NCBI RefSeq assembly: GCF_007713465.1
Contig: NZ_VMSG01000002.1
Location: 124,001 to 188,000, forward strand
Direction: 5' to 3'
Length of the DNA stretch: 64,000 nt
From: Pseudomonas sp. H3(2019)
GTDB lineage: Bacteria > Pseudomonadota > Gammaproteobacteria > Pseudomonadales > Pseudomonadaceae
Part shown: positions 45,112-56,900 of the stretch, piece after piece
Position numbering within the stretch: the stretch's first letter is position 1
Layout: every line of letters begins with the position of its first letter
Notes under the pieces: model-generated
Told to the model about the DNA's origin: nothing
What the model saw: only the letters and a program-made list of their open reading frames with translations
The model's database searches: none
Made by a program: the position numbers and the translations under genes

Positions 45112-45118
45112 ACGTCGG

Positions 45119-46012
45119 TCACTGCGTCGCGACTTTACGAACGCCGTTGCCCCAACCTTGTTGCATACCGGCAGCGGCCAGCAGAATCGCAACCACACCG
45201 ATCCACTGCAACAGTTCGAGGCGATGGCCGAAGGCGAACCAGTCAACGAAAATCGCCGCAATCGGGTAGATAAACGACAGTGCGCCGGTCAGTGCTGTCG
45301 GCAGTTTCTGAATTGCGCCGTACAGCAGCACATACATCACGCCGGTGTGCACAATGCCCAGCGTGAGCAAACTGGCCCAGGCACCGGGCTGTTGCGGCAA
45401 CGCAGAAAAATTCGCCCAGGGCGCAAGCAACAGCACGCCGGTGCAGACCTGAATCAACGCGATCAAATGCGGCGGTGTGCCGGTCAGGCGTTTGATGATC
45501 AGCGCGGCAAAGGCATAAAGCAGTGCAGCGCCCAAGGCCAGAGCAATTCCCAGCAGGTATTCACCGCCCCCCACGCCCTGCTCGCCATGCGCACTGACGA
45601 TTGCCAGCATTCCGAGAAATGAAACCCCGAGCCAGAACAGCTTTTGCGCGGTAATTTTCTCGCCTAAAAACAGCGCTGCCAGACCGACCAGCATGAACGG
45701 TTGTACGTTGTAGACCGCAGTGCCGATGGCAATCGAGGCTCGTGAATAGGAGGCAAACAACAGCACCCAGTTACCGACAATCGCCACCCCGCTGAGCACC
45801 GCCAGCAAGAATGTGGTGCGGGTCAGAATGCCCGGGCGCAGAAAGCCGAACACCGCGCAAATCAGCAGCAAGGTCGCAGCGCCGAACACGCAGCGCCAGA
45901 ACACCACGTCCAGCACAGGCTGGCCGGAAACCAGCACGAACCATCCGATGGTCCCGGAAATAAGCATGGCGGCGGTCATTTCCAACGAACCACGACGCAG
46001 TGTTTTATCCAT
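45119..46012 (-). CDS. DMT-superfamily (EamA) exporter
   Basis: The 297-residue protein has ten predicted transmembrane helices in two EamA halves (LEMTAAMLISGTIGWFVLVS opens the first; SLLTLGIVHTGVMYVLLYGA lies in the second). ASIAIGTAVYNVQPFMLVGL is the usual half-one segment. Such proteins export amino acids or metabolites. It is divergent from an Lrp-type regulator with 133 bp between, a classic exporter/regulator pair, so an amino acid is a plausible substrate. The start at 46012 gives a normal N-terminus; the frame extends to 46291 but would overlap the regulator. Confidence 0.92.
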   Translation of the reverse strand: MDKTLRRGSLEMTAAMLISGTIGWFVLVSGQPVLDVVFWRCVFGAATLLLICAVFGFLRPGILTRTTFLLAVLSGVAIVGNWVLLFASYSRASIAIGTAVYNVQPFMLVGLAALFLGEKITAQKLFWLGVSFLGMLAIVSAHGEQGVGGGEYLLGIALALGAALLYAFAALIIKRLTGTPPHLIALIQVCTGVLLLAPWANFSALPQQPGAWASLLTLGIVHTGVMYVLLYGAIQKLPTALTGALSFIYPIAAIFVDWFAFGHRLELLQWIGVVAILLAAAGMQQGWGNGVRKVATQ

Positions 46013-46145
46013 GATCAGGCTCCTCGATATGAGCCCAAAGTATGCCAATCCAGCGCCGTGCCACTCCAGCGTCAAATGCAGGCTAAACTGCCAGTTCACC
46101 TTTTTTATCAAGGCAGATTCCAGTATTTGCCTAATCGGGGGTTGT

Positions 46146-46583
46146 ATGACTGACGACATTGACCAACTGCTGATCGCAGCCCTCATGGAAGACTCCCGAC
46201 GTTCGCTCAAGGCCCTGGCGCAGATCAGCGGCCTGTCATCGCCCAGCGTCGCCGAGCGCCTGCGTCGACTCGAAGAGCGTGGCGTGCTCAAGGGTTATAC
46301 CGTCGACATCGATCCCAAATGCTTCGGTTATCAATTGCAGGCCATCGTGCGTATTCGCCCGCTGCCCGGCCAGTTGCAAAACGTTGAACGGCAGATCCAG
46401 GCCATTCCCGAGTTCACCGAATGCGACAAGGTCACCGGCGATGACTGCTTCATCGCGCGCCTGCATGTGCGTTCGATGGAACAACTGGATACCCTGCTCG
46501 ACCGCCTCAACAGCTATGCCGAAACCAATACTGCAATCGTCAAGAAGACCCCGGTGAAACGGCGGTTGCCGCCGATGGCGTGA
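46146..46583 (+). CDS. Lrp/AsnC-family regulator
   Basis: The 145-residue protein has the Lrp helix-turn-helix (LAQISGLSSPSVAERLRRLE) and the C-terminal RAM domain (VRIRPLPGQLQNVERQIQ, VTGDDCFIARLHVRSMEQLD) that binds an amino acid and forms octamers. It is divergent from the EamA exporter, its likely target. GGGGG lies 5 nt before the ATG. A terminator follows about 78 bp after the stop. Confidence 0.94.
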   Translation: MTDDIDQLLIAALMEDSRRSLKALAQISGLSSPSVAERLRRLEERGVLKGYTVDIDPKCFGYQLQAIVRIRPLPGQLQNVERQIQAIPEFTECDKVTGDDCFIARLHVRSMEQLDTLLDRLNSYAETNTAIVKKTPVKRRLPPMA

Positions 46584-46660
46584 AATGGCTGGGATTGAGG
46601 GGATTCCGGTGAAAGCAGCATCATCGTCACCGAGTGAGCCCTGCCCGAATGCCAGACAAC

Positions 46661-46686
46661 AAAAAACCCGCCGTAGCGGGTTTTTT
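46661..46686. terminator. Bidirectional terminator
   Basis: AAAAAACCCGC-CGTA-GCGGGTTTTTT: A-run, GC stem, T-run. Shared by the Lrp gene and the convergent YccA gene. Confidence 0.93.
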
Positions 46687-46701
46687 GCTCAAGGCTGACG
46701 A

Positions 46702-47373
46702 TCAGTCATCGCGACCCATGATGCCGAACAGCTGCAACAAGCTGATGAACAGGTTGTAGATCGATACATACAGGCTGATGGTCGCCATGATGTAGTTACG
46801 CTCGCCGCCATGAATGATGGCGCTGGTCTGGAACAGAATGCAGACCGAAGAAAACAGCACGAAGCCCGCGCTGATCGCCAGTTGCAGACCGCTGATCTTG
46901 AAGAACATGCCCGCCAGCGTCGCGCCCAGCAGGACGAAGAAGCCAGCGGTGATGAAACCACCGAGGAAGCTCATGTCCTTGCGTGTGATCAGCACATAGG
47001 CCGACAAACCACCGAATACCAGTGCGGTCATCGCGAAAGCCGAGCTGACCACTTCAGCGCCGCCTTGCATGCCCAGATAACGGTTGAGAATCGGGCCCAG
47101 CAGGAACCCCATGAAACCGGTCAGGGCAAACGCCGACACCAGGCCCCAGGCCGAGTCACGGAGCTTGTTGGTCAGGAAGAAAAGCCCGTAGAAGCCGATC
47201 AGCACCACGAACACGTTCGGGTAGCCGACACGCATCTGCTGAGCGACGAACGCCATCACACCGCTGAATGCGAGCGTAAGGGCGAGTAAGCCGTAAGTGT
47301 TGCGCAGGACGCGGCTAACCTCTAGCTGCTCAGCCTGCACGCTGTTATTAACTGCGTAATCCTGTTCGCGCAT
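46702..47373 (-). CDS. yccA: Bax inhibitor-1 (BI-1/YccA) family membrane protein
   Basis: The 223-residue protein has seven predicted transmembrane helices after a short soluble N-terminus (MREQDYAVNNSVQAEQLEVS). RVLRNTYGLLALTLAFSGVM and the last loop ISLYVSIYNLFISLLQLFG are typical of YccA/YbhL. E. coli YccA binds and modulates the FtsH protease. AGGAGTG stands 5 nt before the ATG. It is monocistronic and ends at the shared terminator. Confidence 0.94.
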   Translation of the reverse strand: MREQDYAVNNSVQAEQLEVSRVLRNTYGLLALTLAFSGVMAFVAQQMRVGYPNVFVVLIGFYGLFFLTNKLRDSAWGLVSAFALTGFMGFLLGPILNRYLGMQGGAEVVSSAFAMTALVFGGLSAYVLITRKDMSFLGGFITAGFFVLLGATLAGMFFKISGLQLAISAGFVLFSSVCILFQTSAIIHGGERNYIMATISLYVSIYNLFISLLQLFGIMGRDD

Positions 47374-47450
47374 GGCGACACTCCTGTTGGTTTGAAACGT
47401 TCAGTCGCAAAGATCATAACAGACGCTCTGTAACAAGCTATGCAGAGAGT

Positions 47451-47478
47451 TTGACAGTGTGTTTCATTCAGGTATTAT
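47451..47478 (+). promoter_or_regulatory. Sigma-70 promoter of tRNA-Ser
   Basis: TTGACA and TATTAT are 16 bp apart, followed by a GC-rich discriminator; transcription would start about 12 bp before the tRNA. Confidence 0.85.
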
Positions 47479-47497
47479 GGCGCCCGCAACGCAATAC

Positions 47498-47585
47498 GGA
47501 GGTGTGGCCGAGTGGTTTAAGGCAACGGTCTTGAAAACCGTCGACTGTAACAGGTCCATGAGTTCGAATCCCATCGCCTCCGCCA
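47498..47585 (+). tRNA. tRNA-Ser (anticodon TGA)
   Basis: The 88-nt gene has a 7-bp acceptor stem (GGAGGTG with CGCCTCC), the serine-type long variable arm, GTTCGAATC T-loop and encoded CCA. The anticodon loop CTTGAAA gives anticodon TGA, reading UCA/UCG. A strong promoter precedes it and a terminator follows 14 bp later, so it is a single-gene unit. Confidence 0.97.
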
Positions 47586-47598
47586 TCTTATGTACGAC

Positions 47599-47625
47599 AA
47601 AGCCCTGATTATTCAGGGCTTTTTC
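47599..47625 (+). terminator. Terminator of tRNA-Ser
   Basis: AAAGCCCTGA-TTAT-TCAGGGCTTT followed by TT and a T-rich stretch. Confidence 0.93.
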
Positions 47626-47933
47626 GTTTCTGAGGTTTGAGAATTCTGCTTTGACATTTACGGATCGTTTCCGCATCTTTTCAGCTATTTCCGCAACCCT
47701 CTCTCCCAGTTCCTTCTGACTGAATCAACAAACTCGACTCTCAACCACAAAGGGTATTCGGTGAGGGTTCCGGCCAAAAGCGGTCTCTCGCGATGCGGTG
47801 AAAAACCTTTATTTGCTGATTTTCTTTTCGGGGCTGGACTTACAGATTCCGACGCATAGGAAATTCCACAGCACCATCAGACCGCCACCATCGTGGGCTT
47901 TGCCAATAGGAGGAAGGCGCTTTCAGCCCCCCC
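47626..47933. other. 308-bp stretch between tRNA-Ser and the adhesin gene
   Basis: No convincing gene is present. It is less GC-rich than the flanks. I looked for a second copy of the tRNA 3' end as an integration scar and saw none here or in the last kilobase of the window. Confidence 0.55.
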
Positions 47934-50900
47934 TTACCAAGACCAGCGCACCCCGACGCTAACCTGCTGCTGATTCACATCGCCGCCGCCCAGGTTTGCG
48001 CCTATTACCGAAGCCGTGCCAAATACCTTCAGATCCTGAGTTACCTGGGCCTCCAACCCCACATCCAGCGTTGCGCTCAATCCTAGGTCATGTCCGGAGA
48101 AGCTCTGCCGTGTCCCGCCCGGCAGTGTTACTTCCAGGTTTGTTGAGTTCTCCCCCAGGGTGTCCTGCAACCCTACGGCCAGCCAAGGCCTTAGGCTCGC
48201 GCCGCCATCCGTCTTGATGGTCTTTTCGACGCGCACCGCAGTCCTCACTAATCCCAATACATCGTCCTTTATATTCAGTTGCTTGCCGCTCGAGTCGGTC
48301 TTGTCGTCCCAGCGCATGTGGATGGCACTCGCCTGGAACTGCGGCTCCACTACCCATCCGTCGCCCAGCGCATACCTGTGCCCCACTTGTCCACTGAGAC
48401 TCAAGATGTCGCCGTGCACCCGCTCCCTGAAGCCATCGGACGAACGGACATGCGCATCGGGCAGCAGAGCCGTCAGGCTCAGGTCGGCATAGGTGCCGCT
48501 CTGCCAATCCAAGCTTCCATAGGCGCCAAACGCCAGCGCCTCCATGTCCACGTTGGATCTGCCCACACTCACCGGACCGGTCGAACTCTCGCCTGTGGTC
48601 GAGTAATTGCCCCGCTGCTGGCCGATGAACAGACCGCCACGCATGCGGTAAGCCTGTTCGTCCACGAACAGGTGGTCGTAGCCGCCATAGAGCCCCGTGC
48701 TGTTGCCATCGAACTCGAACCCCGGATTCGATTCCATCGACAAGTGACTGCCGATGGCGGCCAGCCACAGCCCTTCGCAGGTGCCGAACCACTCCAGACC
48801 AATGCGCGTGCGCTCTTCCTCGCTGCGGTTGCAGTAGGGGTTATCCCCACGGCCTCCGGCCATGCGGTCAAACAGCAGTCGGTTGTTATCCAGAGTCATG
48901 CTATAGCCGATATCCGGCACCACCGTATAGCCGGGGATCTCCGGCAGCAGCAGCTTGTCGGCCGAACTCAAATACCAGTCCGAGCCATTCTTGCCCTGAG
49001 CGAAATTCCACGCCAGGACACTACCGTTTAAACGCACGGTTTTGTCCGACACGAAGCCTCCGGCGGTTGACGGATTGTCATTGGGACTGCTGATGACTCG
49101 GATCGTTGTCCCCGGCTTGGCCTCCGTACCATCGTTGGCGAAATAGACGCGAGTCGTACCGACCACATCACCGCCTATGTCCAACCCACCAGACGTACCG
49201 GCGGAGGCAGCGACCTGCACGTCGAGAGTGCCGTTACCGCTGTAGTCTCCGCTGATCGCCAGACGGTGCGATCCGACATTAATCATGCCGTCGTTATGAA
49301 CGCTTCCTCCAACGCTTGCACCGGAGCGGGCGAGCAGGCGTGAAGTGCTGTCGATGGTCAGTAGACCACCGTTCAGGTCGAGTGGACTGGCCAGCGCGAA
49401 AACGCTGCCGTCGAGTAATTCGACCCGCTCCCAATTGCTCAGCCCCGGAGCACCGGCACTGAGATCCAGACCGCTGAAACTGAGGTGGTCATCGCCATCC
49501 CCCCCACCCAAGCTGCGCAGACCGCTCAGATCGCCACCGATGAAGCTAACCGAGTCATTACCGGCACCGAAGTCCAGCATGCCGCGCACGGTGCCTCTCG
49601 AGGTGAAGCTGTCATCTCCGTCGGTACCCGTGTAACGGCCCTGCACGTCGAGCGTGGCACCGGCGGCGACCGTCGTGTTCTGCGCCATGACGCTGCCGTT
49701 GGCGCCCACGTTCAAGGTGCCGGCGAGCACATTGACCGTGGCGAATTCCGACCCCAACGGGCCGTTGATGTTGAGTACGCCGACATTGGTCTTGCTCAGG
49801 GTTTCGAAGCTCTGCACGGCGCCCAGATCGGCGCTCACCGCGATGTCGGCATTGAGGACGTCGTTGCCTCCTCCTGCAGCCACCGTGCCCAGGATTTTGG
49901 TGCCGTCGTGGATGGTCAGCGTGTCGTCGCCATCACCCAGTGCAAAGACCCCGCCCCCGGTGTCGAGTGTGCCGGCGACATCCAGCACGTCGTTGCCCGC
50001 GCCCAGGTCGCCACTCGCCAACAGCGTGCCTCCCGCACCGATCGACACCGTATTGGTGCCAGCGTTTCCGGTGATTATCGCGGCCGTGCCGCCGACCGCC
50101 TGCAACCTGCCGTCGACATTCAGCGTAGTGTTGTCACCCATCGCGACGGTCGGCGTATTCAACGTGCCGCCCACGTCCAAGGTGCCTGCATTAAGCGCGG
50201 TACCACCGGAGAAGGTACTGGTGCCGACCAGGGTCGCGACGCCGACGTTGTCCTTGGTGAGGAATTCGAAGTTGGTTGTGTTGACGCCGTCGAATGTCAT
50301 CGAAGCTGCATTGTTCAACACCACCGTATCGCCGGTGTTGTGACCGCCGCCGTCGATCACGGCGGCCAGCACCGCACCGTCGTTTAGGGTCAACGTGTCG
50401 TCGCCGCCACACAGATCGATGGTGCCGCTACCACTGATGGTGCCCGACACGCTCATCGTGTCGTTACCGGCGCCGCAGCCGTAACTGCCTTTTACATTCA
50501 ACGTCGCACCGCTGCCCACTACGGTGGCAAGCGTGCTGCCAGCGGTCGCCACCACACTGGCGTCGGGGCCGACATTCAAAGTACCACCCAGCACGCTGAC
50601 TTCCTGGAGATCGGTCGCGCCCGGCCCGTTGATGTTGAGCACGCCAGCCCCGGTCTTGGTCACACCCTCGAAGTTCACCAATTCGCCCAGGTCGGCGGTC
50701 AGGTTGATGTCGTAGACGCGGGTATCCAGCCCGGCGCCGCCGTCGACCGTGCCCAGCACCACGGTGGCATCGTGCACCACGAAGCTGTCGTCGCCATCAC
50801 CCAATGCAAAGATCCCGCCCCTGGTGTCGAGTGTGCCGGCGACATCCAGCACGTCGTTGCCCGCGCCCAGGTCGCCACTCGCCAACAGCGTGCCGCCCGC

Positions 50901-53900
50901 ACCGATCGACACCGTATTGGTGCCGGTGCTACCGGTGAGCGTTGCCGCCGTACCACCGAGCGCCTGCAACCTGCCGTTGACATTCAGCGTAGTGTTGTCA
51001 CCCAGCGCGACGGTCGGCGTATTCAACGTGCCAGCCACGTCCAGGGTGCCGGTATTGAGCGCGGTACCACCGGAGAAGGTACTGGTGCCGACCAGGGTCG
51101 CGACGCCGACGTTGTCCTTGGTGAGGAACTCGAAGTTGATCGTATTGCTGCTATCGAACGTCATCGAAGCTGCATTGTTCAACACCACCGTATCGCCGAT
51201 GCTGTGACCGCCGCCGTCGATCACGGCGGCCAGCACCGCACCGTCGTTTAGGGTCAACGTGTCGTCGCCGCCACACAGATCGATGGTGCCGCTACCACTG
51301 ATGGTGCCCGACACGCTCATCGTGTCGTTACCGGCGCCGCAGCCGTAGCTGCCGTCAACATTCAACGTCGCACCGCTGCCCACTACGGTGGCAAGCGTGT
51401 TGCCAGCGGTCGCCACCACACTGGCGTCGGGGCCGACATTCAAAGTACCACCCAGCACGCTGACTTCCTGGAGATCGGTCGCGCCCGGCCCGTTGATGTT
51501 GAGCACGCCAGCCCCGGTCTTGGTCACACCCTCGAAGTTCACCAATTCGCCCAGGTCGGCGGTCAGGTTGATGTCGTAGACGCGGGTATCCAGCCCGGCG
51601 CCGCCGTCGACCGTGCCCAGCACCACGGTGGCATCGTGCACCACGAAGCTGTCGTCGCCATCACCCAATGCAAAGATCCCGCCCCTGGTGTCGAGTGTGC
51701 CGGCGACATCCAGCACGTCGTTGCCCGCGCCCAGGTCGCCACTCGCCAACAGCGTGCCGCCCGCACCGATCGACACCGTATTGGTGCCGGCGCTACCAGT
51801 GAGCGTTGCCGCCGTACCACCGACCGCCTGCAACCTGCCGTTGACATTCAGCGTAGTGTTGTCACCCAGCGCGACGGTCGGCGTATTCAACGTGCCGTCC
51901 ACGTCCAGGGTGCCGGTATTGAGCGCGGTACCACCGGAGAAGGTACTGGTGCCGACCAGGGTCGCGACGCCGACGTTGTCCTTGGTGAGGAACTCGAAGT
52001 TGATCGTATTGCTGCTATCGAACGTCATCGCCGCAGCATTGTTCAACACCACCGTATCGCCTGCGCCGTTCGCGCCACCGTCGATGACGTTGTTCAGCAC
52101 CGCGCCATCGTTGAGGGTCAGCGTGTCATCGCCGGCGGCCAGGTCGATGGTGCCACTGCCGCTAACCGTGCCGGACACGTCGAAGCTGTCGTTGCCCGCG
52201 CTGCCAGTGTAGCCGCCGTCGACATTCAAGGTCGCGCCGCTCGCCACCGTCGTGCTAACCACGCCATTGATCGCACCGCCGGCACCGATGTCCAGCGTGC
52301 CCCCCCCCACATTGACGACAGTGAAGCTCGAGCTCGCCGGCCCATCGACGTGGAGCGTGCCTGTGTTGGTCTTGGTCAAGGTCTCGAAATTGATCGCGCC
52401 GCCCAGCGTGGCGATGCCTGCGATGTCCGCCAGGAAGGTATCGGTGCCCGCCCCTCCGTCCACGGCATTCGCCAAGCCCGACAGATCGGCGCCGTCCTGG
52501 ACAATGAAGGTGTCGTCGCCGTCGAGCAGGTCCACGGTGCCCGTGCCGGTCACCGTACCGGCTACGGTCATAGTGTCGTTACCGCTCGTGCCGGTGAAGC
52601 TGCCGTCCACGTTCAACGTCGCGCCGTTGCCGACCGTGGTGTCCTGCACCGATACCGTGGCGCTTGGCCGGATGTTCAGCGTGCCGCCGAGCACATCGAC
52701 TTGCTGCAGGTCGGTCGCGGCGGGGCCGTTGATGTTGAGGGTACCGACACCGGTCTTGGTCACGCCTTCGAAGTTGACCAATGCGCCCAGATCGGCGGTC
52801 AGGTTGATGTCGTAGACGCGGGTGTCCAGGCCGGCACCACCGTCGATGGTGCCGATGATATTGGTGCCGTCGTGCACGATGAAGGTATCGTTGCCATCTC
52901 CCAGCGCGAAGGTTCCGCCCTGCGTATCGAGCGTGCCGACCACGTCGAGCACATCGTTACCGGCGCCCAGATCGGCGCTGGCGAGCAAGGTCCCTCCCGC
53001 CCCCACAGTGACGGTGTTAATGCCCACACTGCCGGTGATCGTCGCGGCCGTACCGCCCGCGCCCTGCAGCGAACCATCGACATTGAGCGTCGTGTTGTCG
53101 GCCAGCGTCACGGTCGGCGTGCTCAGTGCACCGTCCACGTCCAGCGTGCCACCGTTGATCGTGGTGCCGCTGCTGAAGCTCTGTGTCCCGGTCAGCGTCG
53201 CCGTGCCAGTGTTGTCCTTCTGAAGGAATTCGAAGTTGATCGTGTTGCCGGCGTTGAAGCTCAGTGCGTTGGCGTTGTTCAGCACGACGGTGTCGCCTGC
53301 GCCATGCGCGCCGCCGTCGATGACGTTGCTCAGCACCGCGCCGTCATTGAGTGTCAGCGTGTCGTCGCCAGCAGCCAAGTCGATGGTGCCACTGCCGCTG
53401 ACCGTGCCGGACACATCGAAGCTGTCGTTGCCCGCGCTGCCAGTGTAGCCGCCGTCGACATTCAAGGTCGCGCCGCTCGCCACCGTCGTGCTAACCACGC
53501 CGTTGATCGCGCCGGCGGCACCGATATCCAGCGTGCCACCGAGGACATTGACCGTGGTGAACGACGAAGATGCGGGGCCATCGACATTGAGCGTGCCGAT
53601 GTTGGTCTTGGTCAGCGTCTCGAAGTTGACTACGCCCCCCAGGACCGCACTGCCGGCGATGTCGGCCAACACCGTATCCGTTCCGTCTCCGCCACTCAGC
53701 GCGTTGACCAGACCCGACAGATTCGCGCCGTCGTTTAAGATCAGCGTGTCGTCGCCGTCACACAGGTCGATGGTGCCGCTGCCCGTCACCGTGCCGCCCA
53801 CGGTCATCGTGTCGTTGCCGGTGCCGCAGCCGTAGCTGCCGTCCACGTTGAGGGTGGCGCCACTCGCAACGAGCGTACTGAACGGACTACCGTCGGCGGG

Positions 53901-56900
53901 CCCTGCCACGATGCCATCCGGCCCGATGTTCAACGTGCCCTCCAGCACATTGACGTTCTGGATGGTGGACGGGAACAACACGCCGACGGTATCGCCGTTG
54001 ATGTTGAGGGTGCCGACCCCGGTCTTGGTCAGGACTTCGAACTGAACCAGTGCGCCGAGATCGGCGGTCAGGTTGATATCGGCGATGGCGGTGTCGGTGC
54101 CATTGCCGCCGTAGACGACGCCATTCACCACCCCCCCGTCGTGCAGGGTGAACAGATCGTCGCCGTCGCCCAGCGAAAGCACGCCGCTGAAACTGTTGCC
54201 ATTCGTGTTGAGTTCACCGAACACGTCCAGCACGTCGTTGCCGCCCGCCAAGTCGCCTGTCGCGAACAGCAAGCCGCCAGCCCCGATCGTTACCGTGTTG
54301 ACGTCATCGTCACCGAGGATGACCGCTTCGGCGCCATTGAAGCCTTGTACCACGCCGTCAACGTTGAGCGTCGTGCCGCCAAGCAGAAGCATATTCGACG
54401 TCTCCAGCGTGCCGTCTACATCCAGCGTGCCCGCCGCCACATTGACGCTGTCGAAACCCTGGGTTCCGATCAAGGTCGCGATACCCGTATTTTCCTTCTG
54501 CAGGAGCTCGAAGTTGGTCGTGTTGCCAGCGTCGAACGTAAAGGCATTGGCGTTGTTCAGCACCACGGTATCGCCGTTGTTGGAGTCGCCGCCGCTGACG
54601 ACGTTGCTCAGCACCGCGCCATCGTTGAGGGTCAGCGTGTCATCGCCGCCACACAGGTCGATGGTGCCGGTGCCCGATACCGTGCCGGCCACCGTCATCG
54701 TATCGTTGCCGTCGCCGCAACCATAGCTGCCGTCCACGTTTAAGGTGGCGCCGCTGCCAACCAAGGTGCTGAGCGTGCTGCCCGGGGTCGCCACCACGCT
54801 GCCGGTGGGTCCGATGTTCAACGTACCACCAAGCACGCTGACTTCTTGCAGATCAGTCGCGCCGGGGCCGTTGAGGTTGAGCGTGCCGGCACCGGTCTTG
54901 GTCACGCCTTCGAAGTTGACCAACTGGCCGAGGTCGGCGTTCAGATTGATGTCGTAGACGCGGGTATCCACGCCGGCGCCACCGTCAATGGTGCCGATGA
55001 CATTGGTGCCGTCGTGCACGGTGAAGGTATCGTCGCCATCGCCCAGCGCGAAGGTTCCGCCCTGCGTGTCGAGCGTGCCAACCACGTCGAGCACATCGCC
55101 GCCGGCCCCGAGGTCGCCGGTCGCGACCAGCGTGCCATTGACCGTCACCGTATTGATGCCGGCGCTGCCAGTAATCGTCGCGGCCGTACCGCCCGCGCCC
55201 TGCAGCAAACCATCGACATTGAGCGTCGTGTTATCGGCAAACGTCACCGTCGGCGTAGTCAGTGCGCCTTCCACATCCAGCGTGCCGCCATTGATCGCGG
55301 TGCCGCCGCTGAAGCTCTGTGTCCCGGTCAGCGTCGCCGTGCCGGTGTTGTTCTTCTGAAAGAATTCGAAGTTGACGATGTTGCCGCCGTTGAGGGCAAG
55401 TGCGCCGGCGTTGTTCAACACGACCGTGTCGCCTGCGCCATGCGCGCCACCGTCGAGTGGATTGGCCAGCCCGCTCAGGTCAGCGCCGTCGTTCAAGGTC
55501 AGTATGTCGTCGCCGTCGAGCAGGTTGATCGTGCCGGTGCCATTGACCGTGCCCGACACGGTGAATGTGTCGTTGCCTGCGGTGCCTTGGTACGTCCCGT
55601 CCACGGTCATGGTCGCGCCCGAGGACACCACGGTGGTTTGCGGATCGACGATGGTGCCCGCGGCGACGTGCAGCGTCCCGCCCTGCACCAGCACCGTATC
55701 GAACTGCGAAGTCACCGGACCGTTGATGTTGAGCGTGCCGACATTGGATTTGATCAGGGTTTCGAAATTGACCGCGCCGCCCAGGGTCGCGGTGGTGGCG
55801 ATGTCAGCCGTCAGCGTATCGATGCCGAGGCCACCGTTGATCGCGGTCGTCAGACCGCTTAGATCAGCGCCATCCTGTAGAGTTAACTGATCATCGCCAT
55901 CGAGCATGTCGACGGTGCCTGTCCCCGCAACATTGCCTGCAACGGTGAGGCTGTCAGAACCTGTGGTAAAACCCAGGCTGCCATTGACGTTCAGCGCCGC
56001 GCCGCTGGCGACCGTCGCGTCGGATACCCCGGTAAAGCTGGCAGCGGCATTGATGTTCAACATGCCGTTCAGTACGTTGACGGTCGTGAAGTCAGAACCC
56101 GTCGGGCCATTGAAGTTGAGTGCGCCGACGCCGGTCTTGGTCAGGGTTTCAAACCCTTGCACTGCACCCACGTCTGCGCTGGTATTGATATCAGTGGCGA
56201 AAGTATCGGTGCCCGCGCCCGCCGTCACGGCGCCGATGATGTGGGTGCCGTCGTGGATGCTCAGGGTGTCATCACCGGCGCCGAGTGCGAAAGTACCGCC
56301 GCCGGTGTCGAGCGTGCCGGTCACGTCCAGGACATCGTCGCCGCCACCCAGATCGCCACTGGCGACCAGGTGGCCACCAGCACCCACCGTCAAGGTATTC
56401 GCGCCGGCACTGCCGGTGATCGTGGCTGCTGCTCCGCCAACACCCTGCAGTGAGCCATCGACATTGAGCGCCACATTGTCAGCCAGATTCACTGATGGCG
56501 TTTCCAACGCACCCACCACATTCAGCGCGCCGCCGTTGATTGTGGTGCCTACACTGAAGCTCTGACTGCCGGTCAGGGTGGTGACGCCGCTGTTCTGCTT
56601 GAGCAGGCTTTCGAAACCCGCGGTCGCGCCGCCGTTGAAGGTCAGCGCCAGGGCATTGTCGAGCACCAACTGGTCGTTGCCGGTTCCGGCATTGATACCC
56701 ACTCCGCTGATCACGGCGCCGTCACGCAGGGTCAAGGTTTCGTCCCCCGCACCCAGGTCCAGGGCGGCGCCGCCCGTGTTAAGCGTACCTGCGAGGGTGA
56801 CATTGTCGGTGCCGTTGCCAAGGCTGCCGCTTGCTTGCAGCGTCGCCCCGCTGTTGATGTTGAGGGTGTTGGCGCCGGCGCTGCCGGTGAAGATGGCAGT

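Noticed and set aside
47498..47585. tRNA-Ser as a proven integration site
   Set aside because: No repeat of the tRNA 3' end and no integrase is visible in the window; it remains a suspicion only.
47464..47676. 70-codon minus-strand frame over the tRNA gene
   Set aside because: It crosses tRNA-Ser, its promoter and its terminator, so coding is very unlikely.
49920..53530. CRISPR-like regular repetition
   Set aside because: Repeats are hundreds of bases long, in frame, and have no short constant repeat with unique spacers; they belong to the adhesin coding sequence.
51636..53738. 700-codon plus-strand frame inside the adhesin
   Set aside because: Shadow of the repetitive adhesin; its own repeats merely mirror the 864-bp units.
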